A stretch of 64,000 bases of DNA from Thermohalobaculum sp050330995 (GTDB lineage Bacteria > Pseudomonadota > Alphaproteobacteria > Rhodobacterales > Rhodobacteraceae). Numbering within the stretch: the stretch's first letter is position 1; the number at the start of each line of letters is the position of its first letter. Position numbers and translations under genes: made by a program. Below are positions 36,254 through 45,486 of the stretch, piece by piece. A model generated the notes under the pieces. That model did not search any database, was not told the origin of the DNA, and saw only the letters and a program-made list of their open reading frames with translations. The stretch covers positions 15,909-79,908 of the forward strand of contig JBHJHI010000037.1 in assembly GCA_050330995.1 (NCBI GenBank), in the 5' to 3' direction.

Positions 36254-37156
36254 TCAGCGAATAGCGGTCTGCGACCGCGCCCAGGCGGCGGTCTGGGCGA
36301 CGCCGCCGAAGGGGAAGAAATGCACGCGCTCGATGGCGAAGCCCGGATGGCGCGCCTTGTGCTGGGCCAAGGGGCCGAGGAAGGCGTCCGGCGCGTAGGG
36401 CAGCAGCAGCTTGGTGACGTCGGCGGCGCGCTTCTTCAGCACCCGCATCGAGGCGCCGACGCCGCAGGTGGCCGCGAAGCGGATCAGCGTCTGCAGCTTC
36501 GCGGGCCCCGCCGTGCCGATGTGGACGGGCAGGTCGATCCCGGCCTCGCGCAGCCGCTCGCCCCAGGCGATCACCGGCTCGGGCTCGAAGCAGAACTGGG
36601 TGACGATCGCCATCTTCGCGTCGGTGCGCTCGTTGAAGGCCCGCTTCCAGCGCAGCGCGTCCATCACCGCGCGCTCGCCCCCCTGCGGATCGATGTCGCG
36701 GTTGCCCTCCGGGTGGCCGGCGACGTGCAGCCGGGTGAAGCCCGCGCGGTCGAAGGCGCCGCTGGCGAGCAGCTCCATGGCGTTGTCGAAGGCGCCCGTC
36801 GGCCTGTCGAGCCCGCCGCCGATGACGAGCGCGCTGGTGACCCCCGCCTCGCCCTGGTAGCGCGCGATCCAGTCCTCCAGCGCGCGCGTGTCCGGAACCG
36901 CGCGGGCGGGGAAGTGGGGCATCACCTCGAAGCCCTGACGCGCGAGGCTCGCCGCGGCCACCGTCATGTCCTCGATCGGCGTGCCGGCGATATGGGCGAG
37001 GTAGACCCGCGTGCGCGCCGGCAGGTGCGCCGCGAGATCGGTCGTCTTCGCGACCGTGGCGGGCACCATCTCGATCGAGTAGCCGTCGAGAAGCGAGGCG
37101 AGGGCCGGCCGCGGCGCGTGGTCGGGGCGCGTGAGGAACTCGATCAGGCGTGCCAT
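36254..37156 (-). CDS. methylenetetrahydrofolate reductase-like protein
   Basis: A 300-residue MetF-family TIM barrel. Visible parts include SIEMVPATVAKTTDL, VYLAHIAGTPIEDMTVAAAS, the flavin region LVIGGGLDRP, AGHPEGNRDID and TQFCFEPEPVIAW. The expected reaction is reduction of 5,10-methylene-THF to 5-methyl-THF, which matches the methyltransferase next door. It is a divergent member and annotation as catabolic MTHFR is inference. The downstream gene starts after 23 bases. Confidence 0.87.
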   Translation of the reverse strand: MARLIEFLTRPDHAPRPALASLLDGYSIEMVPATVAKTTDLAAHLPARTRVYLAHIAGTPIEDMTVAAASLARQGFEVMPHFPARAVPDTRALEDWIARYQGEAGVTSALVIGGGLDRPTGAFDNAMELLASGAFDRAGFTRLHVAGHPEGNRDIDPQGGERAVMDALRWKRAFNERTDAKMAIVTQFCFEPEPVIAWGERLREAGIDLPVHIGTAGPAKLQTLIRFAATCGVGASMRVLKKRAADVTKLLLPYAPDAFLGPLAQHKARHPGFAIERVHFFPFGGVAQTAAWARSQTAIR

Positions 37157-37179
37157 GGAAGCCCTTTGCTCTCGGCGTG

Positions 37180-37491
37180 TCAGGCGTGGGGGACGGTCGA
37201 CCAGCCGCCGCGCTCGACGAGCGCGCGGACCGTGTCGGGCGGATACTCGGCCTCGAGGCGCGCGGCCTCGACGTCGGCGAGCGTCTCGATCTCGCCGGCC
37301 GCGGGCTCGGGCGCCGCGCGGCGCCAGTCGGCGAGATAGGCGTCCTCGCCACGCGCGCCGGTGCGCATGGCGCAGCGGTCGATCGCCTCGACGAAGCGCG
37401 GCGAGAGTTCGCGCTTGGCCGCGCGGCGGCCCTCGCGGACGATCACCTGCGCGGGTATGTCCCGCCAGTAGACGACGACGACCTGAGCCAT
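37180..37491 (-). CDS. virulence-factor-family (PF13769-like) small protein
   Basis: A 103-residue soluble protein that begins MAQVVVVYWRDIPAQVIVRE and has AKRELSPRFVEAIDRCAMR. This family is usually annotated 'virulence factor' but its role is unknown. It is found beside MTHFR and methyl-THF transferase genes in alphaproteobacteria, so a link with one-carbon transfer is more likely than virulence. It is the first gene of a three-gene operon. Confidence 0.8.
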   Translation of the reverse strand: MAQVVVVYWRDIPAQVIVREGRRAAKRELSPRFVEAIDRCAMRTGARGEDAYLADWRRAAPEPAAGEIETLADVEAARLEAEYPPDTVRALVERGGWSTVPHA

Positions 37492-37826
37492 GCGGACCTC
37501 CCTCTCGCGTCCTCGATAAGCGAGGCGCGGGCAGGCGGGCGTGGCGGATTCGACGCCGTGAGGTCGCTTCGCGACAGCATCGCGATTTCCCGCGTCATGC
37601 GGCCGCGCCGTGGCGGAAACGTCGCACCGGAGGGCGGCGACGCCGGCTTGGGATCGACCGGGACGTCCCCGGCCGGACCGTTCCGGAAAGGGGCGGCCCT
37701 TCGCGAGCCTCGGGAGAGGCGACCCGCCGCCGAGAGATCCGGCGGTCGGACCCGTCGCGGCCGGAGCGCCGGGAGCGAGCCGTCGTCCCCGGTCCGGGCG
37801 CGGCGATCGGCGTCGGGCGCCGCGTC
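37492..37826. other. intergenic region upstream of the methyl-THF operon
   Basis: About 335 bases between two minus-strand genes. It must hold the methyl-THF operon promoter and the end of the kinase transcript. I see no convincing box or gene. Confidence 0.4.
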
Positions 37827-38927
37827 TCAGGTCAGGGAGGTCATCGGCAGGCGCAGCGTCGAGACCGTGCGGCCGGGGCGGCCGCCCCAGTCGAGCGTGC
37901 CGCCCATCTGCCGCGCGAGCGTCAGGCAGATCGAGGTGCCGAAGCCGTGCCGCGCTTTCGCGTCGAAGCCCGCGGGCAGGCCGCGGCCGTCGTCCACGAG
38001 GCGCAGCACCAGATCGTCGCGCTGCACGCCGCCTTCGAGGCGGATGGTGCCGCGCACGGGTTCCGGGAAGCCGTGGCGCAGCGCGTTGGTGGCCAGCTCG
38101 TTCAGCACGATGCCGATGTTGGTGATCGCTCGCGCCTTGATCGCGAGGTTCGGCGCGGCGTTGACGAAGGCGACGCGGCCGTCGCCCTGCGCGGCGAGCC
38201 CGTCGAACAGCCGCCCCACGAACAGGTGGAGATCGGCGTCGCGCGCCCCGGCGGTGCGATGGAGCAGATCGTGCGTCAGCGCCACCGCGCCGACGCGCGC
38301 GCGCGCCCGGTCGAGCGCCTCGACGAGGCGGGGGTCGTCGCCGGCCTGTCGCATCTGGATGCCGAGCAGGCCGGTGACCATCGCCAGCGAGTTCTTGACG
38401 CGATGGTCGATCTCCTGGAGCAGGTCGCGCGCCGCCTGCGCGTCGCGGCGCAGCACGATCTGCGCCGCCGCCTGACGCGCGAGCATGGCGAGCAGCTGCT
38501 CCTCGCGCGGAGCGAGCCGGCGCGGGTGGTAGTCGAGCACGCAGAGCGTGCCGAGCGGCAGCCCGTCCTCGGTCTCGATCGGGGCGCCCGCGTAGAAGCG
38601 CAGCCCCGGCTCGGTGCAGCAGAGCGGGTTGTCGCGCGAGCGCGGGTCTTCGAGCGTGTCCTCGATCACGGTCAGGCCGCGGTGGTGGATGGCGTGCGCG
38701 CAGATCGAGCGGTCGAGCCCGGTCTCGTCCAACGCCACCCCGACGCGCGCCTTGAACCACTGCCGCTTCTCGTCGACGAGCGAGATCAGCGCGACGGGCG
38801 CGCGGCAGATCTCGGCGGCCATGGCGACGATGGTGTCGAAGGGCGCCTCGCGCGGCGTGTCGAGCACCTCAAGGTCGTGCAGCGCCTCGAGCCGGGCTTG
38901 CTGGAGCGGATGAGGCGTCGGTTGCAT
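37827..38927 (-). CDS. GAF-domain sensor histidine kinase, HisKA_2/HWE type
   Basis: A 366-residue cytosolic kinase. Residues 24-158 form a GAF domain (CRAPVALISLVDEKRQWF, APIETEDGLPLGTLCVLD). The phospho-acceptor region is LLQEIDHRVKNSLAMVTGLL with His175. The ATPase domain has NIGIVLNELATNALRHGF and DDGRGLPAGF. There is no membrane segment. It starts MQPTPHPLQQA. Its signal is unknown and no cognate regulator is adjacent; the single receiver at 26645 is a candidate partner. Confidence 0.9.
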   Translation of the reverse strand: MQPTPHPLQQARLEALHDLEVLDTPREAPFDTIVAMAAEICRAPVALISLVDEKRQWFKARVGVALDETGLDRSICAHAIHHRGLTVIEDTLEDPRSRDNPLCCTEPGLRFYAGAPIETEDGLPLGTLCVLDYHPRRLAPREEQLLAMLARQAAAQIVLRRDAQAARDLLQEIDHRVKNSLAMVTGLLGIQMRQAGDDPRLVEALDRARARVGAVALTHDLLHRTAGARDADLHLFVGRLFDGLAAQGDGRVAFVNAAPNLAIKARAITNIGIVLNELATNALRHGFPEPVRGTIRLEGGVQRDDLVLRLVDDGRGLPAGFDAKARHGFGTSICLTLARQMGGTLDWGGRPGRTVSTLRLPMTSLT

Positions 38928-39037
38928 GCACTCCCCCCTGGCACCCTTTCTGGTACTCGGTGTGATAGCGACGCTAGATACGGTCTCTCAAGTCCGGTGT
39001 CGCTACCGAATCGCGACCGACCCCTGCCTGTCGCATC

Positions 39038-39054
39038 GCGGAACGCTGTTCCGC
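39038..39054. promoter_or_regulatory. palindrome with CGGAAC-N3-GTTCCG core
   Basis: A 17-base palindrome with 7-base arms and a three-base centre (GCT) lying in the region between the GAF kinase and the maoC gene. The core is identical in arms to the palindrome before ino1 (6122-6136). Candidate transcription factor site. Confidence 0.4.
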
Positions 39055-39162
39055 CCGCGTCAAGCGGAGCACCGCGATCGTGCGGCGATGCGAAATTTTA
39101 TTGCCCGAAGCGGCCTCGTGGCCTAGCTATCCTGCGAGCCGGCCAACAGGGGAGCGCCCGCG

Positions 39163-39615
39163 ATGCTCGACGACACCACCAACCACCCGCCGAGCACGAT
39201 CTGCATCGAGGACATGGAGATCGGAATCGCGCGCGGGCTCTCGAAGACGATCACCGACGCCGACATCCGCGCCTTCGCCGAGGTCTCGACCGACCGCAAC
39301 CCGGTCCACCTCGACGAGGACTACGCCCAGGGCACCATCTTCTCGGGCCGCGTCGCGCACGGGATGCTGACGGCCTCGCTGATCTCGGCGGTGATCGGCG
39401 AGCAGCTGCCCGGCCACGGCTCGGTGTATCTGGGCCAGAACCTCAAGTTCCTCGGTCCCGTGCGGCCGGGCGACACCGTCGACGTCACCGTGAGCGTGAC
39501 CGCGATCGATCATCGCAAGCGGCGCGTCACCCTTGAATGCGTCTGCCGCGTCGGCGAGAAGGCGGTGCTCAAGGGCGAGGCGCTGGTGCTCGCGCCGTCG
39601 AAGCGCTTCGACTGA
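39163..39615 (+). CDS. MaoC-like hotdog-fold hydratase
   Basis: A 150-residue protein of the (R)-specific enoyl-CoA hydratase group. The hydratase motif is FAEVSTDRNPVHLDEDYA (the usual Asp/His pair), followed by GRVAHGMLTASLIS. It would hydrate trans-2-enoyl-CoA to (R)-3-hydroxyacyl-CoA for fatty acid or polyester metabolism. It stands before ribF with about 50 bases between. Confidence 0.9.
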   Translation: MLDDTTNHPPSTICIEDMEIGIARGLSKTITDADIRAFAEVSTDRNPVHLDEDYAQGTIFSGRVAHGMLTASLISAVIGEQLPGHGSVYLGQNLKFLGPVRPGDTVDVTVSVTAIDHRKRRVTLECVCRVGEKAVLKGEALVLAPSKRFD

Positions 39616-39667
39616 CGGCCCGCCCGGCGTCGCGCGCATCGGCGAGCGAGCGGCGAGGGACGGGGCA

Positions 39668-40657
39668 GTGCGGCGCATCGACGGATATCCCGAGCCGGCC
39701 GCGGACGGGCCGCCCCCGCTCGCCGGCGCCTCCGTCGCCATCGGCAATTTCGACGGCGTCCACCGCGGCCACCAGGCGCTCGTCGCCGCCGCGCGCGCCG
39801 CGCGCCCGCGTGCGCCCCTCGGCGTCGTCACCTTCGAGCCGCACCCGCGCCGGGTGTTCCAGACGGACGCGCCCCCCTTCCGCCTGACCACCGACGCCGA
39901 GCGCGAGCGGCTGATCGCGCGCCTCGGCGTCGAGGCGCTCGCGGTGCTGCCCTTCGACCGCCGGCTGATGCGTCTCTCGCCGGCGGCCTTCGCCCGCGAC
40001 GTGCTGGTGCGCGGGCTCGGCGTCACGCACGTGGCGACCGGCGCCGACTTCCGCTTCGGGCGCGCGCGGCTCGGCGACGCGGAGGCGCTGCGCCGGCTCG
40101 GTCTCGCCCTCGGCTTCACCACCACGCGCCTCGCCCTCGTCGGCGACGAGCACGGCCAGTTCTCCTCGACCGCCGCGCGCGAGGCGGTGGCGGCGGGGCG
40201 CATGGCCGAGGCGGCCGCGATTCTCGGGCGCCCCCACGCGGTCGCGGGGCGGGTGATCGAGGGCGACAGGCGCGGGCGCACGCTCGGCTACCCGACCGCC
40301 AATCTCGCCTTCGGCGAACAGATCGTGCCGGCCTACGGCGTCTACGCCGCGCGCGTGCACGTGCTCGACGGGCCGCACGCCGGCGCCTGGGAGGGCGTCG
40401 CCTCGATCGGCGAGCGCCCGACCTTCGGGGTGAACGCGCCGAACTTCGAGGTGCACCTGTTCGACTTCGCGGGCGATCTCTACGGCGCGGCGATCTCGGT
40501 CGGGCTCGTCGCGTTCCTCCGCGGCGAGATCGCCTATCCGGGCGCCGAGGCGCTGATCGCGCAGATGGACCGCGACAGCCTCGACGCGCGGCGGGCGCTG
40601 GCGGCGGAGCCGCCGGCCGACCCCGCGCCCGTGGCGCTGCCGGGCCGGACAGGCTAG
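39668..40657 (+). CDS. ribF: bifunctional riboflavin kinase / FAD synthetase
   Basis: A 329-residue RibF. The N-terminal nucleotidyltransferase has IGNFDGVHRGHQALV and GADFRFGRARLGD. The C-terminal riboflavin kinase has EGDRRGRTLGYPTANL and GVASIGERPTFGVN. It makes FMN and FAD. The GTG at 39668 was chosen because the longer frame is out-of-family; a purine-rich site precedes it. Confidence 0.95.
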   Translation: MRRIDGYPEPAADGPPPLAGASVAIGNFDGVHRGHQALVAAARAARPRAPLGVVTFEPHPRRVFQTDAPPFRLTTDAERERLIARLGVEALAVLPFDRRLMRLSPAAFARDVLVRGLGVTHVATGADFRFGRARLGDAEALRRLGLALGFTTTRLALVGDEHGQFSSTAAREAVAAGRMAEAAAILGRPHAVAGRVIEGDRRGRTLGYPTANLAFGEQIVPAYGVYAARVHVLDGPHAGAWEGVASIGERPTFGVNAPNFEVHLFDFAGDLYGAAISVGLVAFLRGEIAYPGAEALIAQMDRDSLDARRALAAEPPADPAPVALPGRTG

Positions 40658-40696
40658 AGGGCGCGCCATTCCCCGATTCGCTGCCGGAGGCGCCGG

Positions 40697-41494
40697 ATGC
40701 GCTCGCTCGTCTTCAACCTGTTCTTCTACGCGCTGACCTTCGGCGTCGCGCTGCGGGTCTGGTTCCTGGGGCTCAGGGGCGATCGCGACGGCATGTACCG
40801 GGTACTGCGGTACTGGGGCCGGACCACGCTGCGCGCGATCGAGGTGATCCTGCGCGGACGCGTCGAGATCCGCGGGCTGGAGCGGATCCCCGAGAGCGGC
40901 CCCGTCCTGTTCGCGGCCAAGCACCAGTCCGAGCTCGACATCGTGCTGCTCGGGCTGCTGATGCCCCACACCGGCGCGATCGCGATGCAGGAGCTGGAGC
41001 GCTACCCCTTCTTCGGCCCGATCCTGCGCACGCTCGACGTGGTGCTGGTGCCGGTGAGCCGCGGCCCGCAGAACCGCACCGAGAGCATCGTCGAGGGCAC
41101 CGCGCGCTGCTTCGCGCAAGGCAGGCCGATGATGATCTACCCCGAGGGCACGCTGATGCGCCCCGGCGACCGCGAGCGCTACCGTCGCGGCGTCGGCCAC
41201 CTCTACACCCGGCTGAACCCGACGGTGGTGCCGGTCGCGACCTCGGTCGGGCTGATCTGGCCGCGGCGCCACTGGCGAAAGCACGCCGGCCGCCGCGGCG
41301 TGATCGAGTTCCTGGAGCCGATCGAGCCGGGCCTCGACTTCGAGGCCTTCATGGAGCTGATCGAGCGCACCATCGAGGGCGAGAGCATGCGCCTCGTGCG
41401 CGAGAGCGCGCCCGCGGACGCGCTCGCCGAGGCCGAGGCGCGCTTCGAGGCCGCAGTTGCGGAGCGGGGCCTTTCGGGGCGCGATGCGGCATAA
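40697..41494 (+). CDS. plsC: 1-acyl-sn-glycerol-3-phosphate acyltransferase
   Basis: A 265-residue acyltransferase with an N-terminal hydrophobic segment (LVFNLFFYALTFGVALRVWFL). The catalytic motif HQSELD follows LFAAKHQSELDIVLLGLL and the second motif is MMIYPEGTLMRPGD. It makes phosphatidic acid for membrane lipid synthesis. It follows ribF by 39 bases with GGAGG before the ATG. Confidence 0.95.
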   Translation: MRSLVFNLFFYALTFGVALRVWFLGLRGDRDGMYRVLRYWGRTTLRAIEVILRGRVEIRGLERIPESGPVLFAAKHQSELDIVLLGLLMPHTGAIAMQELERYPFFGPILRTLDVVLVPVSRGPQNRTESIVEGTARCFAQGRPMMIYPEGTLMRPGDRERYRRGVGHLYTRLNPTVVPVATSVGLIWPRRHWRKHAGRRGVIEFLEPIEPGLDFEAFMELIERTIEGESMRLVRESAPADALAEAEARFEAAVAERGLSGRDAA

Positions 41495-41612
41495 TATACT
41501 ATCAAGCGAGTCGGATGTTTTCCTGGGAAGAATGACACCGCAGGGGCGAACCGCAGCGGCCTGAACGGGACCGGCCGAGCCCGCAGACACACGTCAGCAT
41601 AGGGACGCCGCC

Positions 41613-42710
41613 GTGAGCGACATGGACGACCTGAAAGCCGCCGCCGGTTTCGGCGACGCGGCGGCTCGGCGCGTGCTCGACCAGGCGCAGTACTCGATCT
41701 CGATCGCGGACCCGAGCGTCGAGGATTGTCCGCTCGTCTACGTCAACCGCGCCTTCACGCTGCTGACGGGCTATTCGGAGACCGACTGCCTCGGGCGCAA
41801 CTGCCGCTTCCTTCAGGGCGAGGACACCGACCCCGCCGCCTGCGCCACGCTGCGCGAGGCGGTCGAGCACGGGCGCGAGGCTACGGTCACGCTCAAGAAC
41901 TACCGCGCCGGCGGCGCGCCGTTCTGGAACCAGCTCGGCATCGCGCCGGTGCGCGACGACGAGGGCACGATCGTCTACGTCATCGGCATCCAGCGCGAGG
42001 TCGCCGCCCCGGACGAGCGCCATTCCGACACCATGCTGCGCGAGCTGCAGCACCGGGTGAAGAACCACCTCGCGATGATCGTGAGCCTCGTGCGCGTCGA
42101 GGCGCGGGAGTCCGAGCGCGCCGCCGACTACCAGCCGAGCGCGCGGCTCAACCGCCTCGTCGGGCGCATCGAGAGCCTGCAGCTCCTCTACGACCAGCTC
42201 AACGGCCGCGGCGGCGGCGAGACGGTCGACTTCGCGGCCTACCTCTCGCAGCTCACCGCCTCGCTGACCGCGCTCGCCGAGCGGCCGAGCGTGCGCATCG
42301 AGATCCGCGCCGAGACCTGCGTGCTCGACGTCGAGACCGCCGCGCGCCTCGGCCTCGCGGTCTCCGAACTCGTCACCAACGCGCTCAAGCACGCCTTTCC
42401 CGACGGCCGCCCGGGCATCGTCGAGGTCGCGCTGCGCCGGCGCGGCGGCAACGTCATGCGCCTCAGCGTTACCGACGACGGCATCGGCATGACAGGCGGG
42501 CTCGACACCACCGCCGGCATCGGCGGCCGGCTCGTCAAGGGCCTGCTCGCCCGCGAGGACGTCGCGTTCGAGCAGGAGGGAGTGGCGGAGGGCACGGCCT
42601 TCCGCATCGACTTCGCCGACGAGGCGGAACTCGGCACGATCCCCGCCTCCGGCGCCCACGCGGCGAGCGGTCGTCCCCCGCCGCCGGTGCCGCCGGAGCA
42701 GGGGGACTGA
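41613..42710 (+). CDS. LOV-domain blue-light sensor histidine kinase (HisKA_2 type)
   Basis: A 365-residue soluble kinase. The LOV/PAS core has the flavin-adduct motif GRNCRFLQG with Cys64, and the conserved TLKNYRAGGAPFWNQLGIAPV. The dimerisation part is LRELQHRVKNHLAMIVSLVR with His147. The ATPase domain has LAVSELVTNALKHAFPDG and VTDDGIGM. It should sense blue light through FMN and phosphorylate a response regulator. The start is GTG with AGGGA upstream; an ATG three codons later is possible. No partner is adjacent. Confidence 0.93.
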   Translation: MSDMDDLKAAAGFGDAAARRVLDQAQYSISIADPSVEDCPLVYVNRAFTLLTGYSETDCLGRNCRFLQGEDTDPAACATLREAVEHGREATVTLKNYRAGGAPFWNQLGIAPVRDDEGTIVYVIGIQREVAAPDERHSDTMLRELQHRVKNHLAMIVSLVRVEARESERAADYQPSARLNRLVGRIESLQLLYDQLNGRGGGETVDFAAYLSQLTASLTALAERPSVRIEIRAETCVLDVETAARLGLAVSELVTNALKHAFPDGRPGIVEVALRRRGGNVMRLSVTDDGIGMTGGLDTTAGIGGRLVKGLLAREDVAFEQEGVAEGTAFRIDFADEAELGTIPASGAHAASGRPPPPVPPEQGD

Positions 42711-42731
42711 CCGCTCGGGCCGCCGCGCGCC

Positions 42732-43784
42732 TCAGGCGGCCGCGCGGCTTCGCGCGAGACGCTCGTCGACCAGGGCGACGACCTCGTCGACCGCCGGGTG
42801 CGACAGCCCCTGGCGCCGCCCGATCGCCTGCACCAGCCGATCGACGCGTTCGATCGCGGGCGCGCCCGCGTCGAGCGCGCGGGCGGCCGAGGAGGGGCGC
42901 ACCAGCCCCTCGGCCGCGGCGGCGTACTTCTCGAAGGGCACGAGGTCGGCCTCGGCCGCGCCGATCCCGCGGGCCACGCGGCAGACGAAGTCGTAGACCT
43001 CGCGCGAGAGCGCCGGGTCGTCGTGCACCGCCTCGCGGATCGAGCGCAGGCCCGTGGGCGTCACGCAGCGATAGTTGCCCGCCAGCAGCATCGCCCACTT
43101 CGCGAGCGGCACGTAGGGGCTCTCGAACACGCGCAGCTTCACCGGCAGGCTCGCGCCCTCGTGGTCGAGCGCGTCCACGCCCGCGGCCATCTCGCGCAGC
43201 ATCGCCGTCGCGCCCTCGTCCTCGAAGCGCGCGATCTTGAAGTTGGTCGGCAGGCTCACCTGCAGCACGTTCGGCCCCGCCTCGGGCGGGCGGAACGCCT
43301 GCGGGTCGGGGCTCGCGAGGGTGATCGCCGCCGGATCGACGCCGTCCCAGACGCGCGCGTCGGTGTAGGCCTCCTCGAGCGCGCCCGTGTCGAGGCCGGG
43401 CAGGCGACGCAGGTAGGCCAGCGGCGGCATGTTCATGATCGACACCGCCGGCACGCGGGCGGCGGCCGTACGCTCGAGCAGTTCGCGCACGCCCGGCGCG
43501 CGGTATTGCGGCTCCTGCATGGCGAGCCCCACCATGTCGTAGCCGGCCGGATCGACCGAGGTGTCGGCCGTGTCGATCCGCCCCGGCGCCTCGGCGGAGC
43601 GCAGCACCAGCGGCGTCTCGCGCCCGCGGATCGGCAGGCGCAGCTCGACGCCGTCGCGGTCGATCGCCTCGCGCTCGGGGGCGAGGCAGACCAGCGTGAC
43701 GTCGTGGCCGGCGAGCGCGAGCTTCATGCCGAAGAGCGAGCCGTAAGAGGCGCCGAGCATCAGCACTCGGTAGTTGCGCGCCAT
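42732..43784 (-). CDS. ketopantoate-reductase-like (ApbA/PanE) oxidoreductase
   Basis: A 350-residue NAD(P)-dependent enzyme. The nucleotide fold begins VLMLGASYGSLFGMKLALAGHDVTLVC, a variation on GxGxxG. The helical C-terminal half fits 6-phosphogluconate/ketopantoate-like reductases, but the usual KxxxN PanE signature is weak, so substrate is open. The ATG at 43784 has a perfect AAGGAGG eight bases upstream. It stands alone. Confidence 0.72.
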   Translation of the reverse strand: MARNYRVLMLGASYGSLFGMKLALAGHDVTLVCLAPEREAIDRDGVELRLPIRGRETPLVLRSAEAPGRIDTADTSVDPAGYDMVGLAMQEPQYRAPGVRELLERTAAARVPAVSIMNMPPLAYLRRLPGLDTGALEEAYTDARVWDGVDPAAITLASPDPQAFRPPEAGPNVLQVSLPTNFKIARFEDEGATAMLREMAAGVDALDHEGASLPVKLRVFESPYVPLAKWAMLLAGNYRCVTPTGLRSIREAVHDDPALSREVYDFVCRVARGIGAAEADLVPFEKYAAAAEGLVRPSSAARALDAGAPAIERVDRLVQAIGRRQGLSHPAVDEVVALVDERLARSRAAA

Positions 43785-44024
43785 GGTGTTCCTCCTTGTC
43801 GGTCGGCCGGTCCGCGGCGGGACCGCCACTCGGCAGGATCGCACGACCGCCGCGCCGCGACAATCTATGGTTATTATTCAATAGTTATGGCCTATCAAAA
43901 GGGAGGGCTTCGCGGCTCCGCCCGCCCGGCTCCCGCTTGCCCGCGAGGCGCGGCGCCACACTCTCCGCTCGTCGCTTCGGCGGGTCCTTGACCGGCCCGC
44001 GGCGCTCGGACAGGCAGGACGCGG

Positions 44025-45431
44025 ATGTCGCAGGCAAGGCTCGAACCCCGGCGCGAGGATCGCCCGCCCATGCAGAAGCGCCCGCAGGACGACCAGGGTG
44101 AGGCCGCGCCGAACCAGTTCCGCCTGCTGACCAAGCGTCGCTTCCTGCCGCTGTTCTGCGTGCAGTTCCTCGGCGCCTTCAACGATCAGGTCTACCAGAA
44201 GGCGTTCATCGCCCTGATCACCTACCGGCTGGCCGACACGGTGGACATGTCGATCGCGATGCTCGGCGTGATCGCCTCGGCGCTGTTCATCCTGCCCTTC
44301 GCCATCGTCACGCCCACGGCCGGCCAGATCGCCGACCGCGTCGACAAGGCCAAGATGACCCGCGTGGTCAAGGCCTGGGAGATCGTGGTCATGGGTCTCG
44401 CCGTCGTCGGCTACTACACCCAGAACATCGCCTTCCTCTATTTCGTGCTGTTCCTGATGGGCGCGCAGTCGGCGATGTTCGCGCCGATCAAGTACGGCGT
44501 GCTGCCGCAGTATCTCACGCGCGCGGAGCTGGTCGGCGGCAACGGGCTGGTGCAGGGCTCGACCTTCGTCGCGATCATCTTCGGCACGATCCTCGGCAAC
44601 GAGCTGATCCTGACCGAGTACGGCGTCGCCATCGTCTCCACGGTGGTGGTGATGGTGGCGGTCGCGGGCTTCGTCGCCTCGCTGTTCACGCTGCCCGCGG
44701 GGCCGACGGGTCCGGCCGTGCCGGTCGACTACGTGTTCCCGCGCGCGATCTACCGCCTCGTGGCGCGCGTCGCGCGCAACCGCCCGGCGTTCCGGACCAT
44801 GCTCTCGATCTCGTGGTTCTGGTTCCTCGGCGCCACCTTCCTGTCGCTGCTGCCGGCCTACGCCAAGAAGATCCTCGGCGCCGACGAGGAGGTGCTGACC
44901 GTGCTGCTCGCGGGCTTCTCGGTCGGCGTGGCGCTCGGCGCGATCTCGGCCGAGCGGCTCTGCGCGCGCCGCGGGCCGGTCGACATCCCGCCCTGGGGCG
45001 CGGTCGGCATGGCGGTGATGGCGATCGAGCTGTGGTTCGCCACCCAGGCCGCCGCCTCGCCCGGCGAGCCGCTGGTCGGTCGCGAGACGTTCTTCGCGAC
45101 CGCCACGGGCTGGCGGGTGCTGGTCGACTTCGTCGTGCTCGCCACTTTCGCCGGCATCTACGTCACGCCCTTGAACGCGCTCTTGCAGGCGACGGCCGAG
45201 GCGGAGGCGCGCGCGCAGTACATCGCCGCCTCGAACGTGGTCGACAGCTCCTTCATGGTGCTCTCGGCCGTGGTGGTCGCGCTCCTGCTCGCCTTCGGCC
45301 TCGGCGAGGACGCGATCCTGGCGATGCTCACGCTCACGGGCTTTCCGATGGCGCTGATCGTCGCGCGCCATGCGCCCCAGACCCCGATCGGGCGGGTCGC
45401 GCTCCGGCTCTGGCCGCGCGGGCCGGGCTGA
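44025..45431 (+). CDS. MFS transporter, LplT-like
   Basis: A 468-residue membrane carrier with about twelve hydrophobic segments. The N-terminal pattern RFLPLFCVQFLGAFNDQVYQKAF is that of lysophospholipid-transporter-like MFS proteins. Motif A-like TAGQIADRVDKAKMTRVVK and MGAQSAMFAPIKYGVLPQYL are typical. Related proteins sit with acyltransferases and flip lysophospholipids, so cooperation with plsC nearby is possible. The first in-frame ATG is used; M16 is an alternative. Confidence 0.85.
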   Translation: MSQARLEPRREDRPPMQKRPQDDQGEAAPNQFRLLTKRRFLPLFCVQFLGAFNDQVYQKAFIALITYRLADTVDMSIAMLGVIASALFILPFAIVTPTAGQIADRVDKAKMTRVVKAWEIVVMGLAVVGYYTQNIAFLYFVLFLMGAQSAMFAPIKYGVLPQYLTRAELVGGNGLVQGSTFVAIIFGTILGNELILTEYGVAIVSTVVVMVAVAGFVASLFTLPAGPTGPAVPVDYVFPRAIYRLVARVARNRPAFRTMLSISWFWFLGATFLSLLPAYAKKILGADEEVLTVLLAGFSVGVALGAISAERLCARRGPVDIPPWGAVGMAVMAIELWFATQAAASPGEPLVGRETFFATATGWRVLVDFVVLATFAGIYVTPLNALLQATAEAEARAQYIAASNVVDSSFMVLSAVVVALLLAFGLGEDAILAMLTLTGFPMALIVARHAPQTPIGRVALRLWPRGPG

Positions 45432-45486
45432 GGGACGCACGACCCTGCAAGGGCGCGAGCCGCGTCCCGCGGACGGGGCGGGCGGC

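Noticed and set aside
39038..39054. LexA or EcfG site for CGGAAC-N3-GTTCCG
   Set aside because: Alphaproteobacterial LexA uses GTTC-N7-GTTC direct repeats and EcfG needs CGTT 16-17 bases after GGAAC; neither fits.
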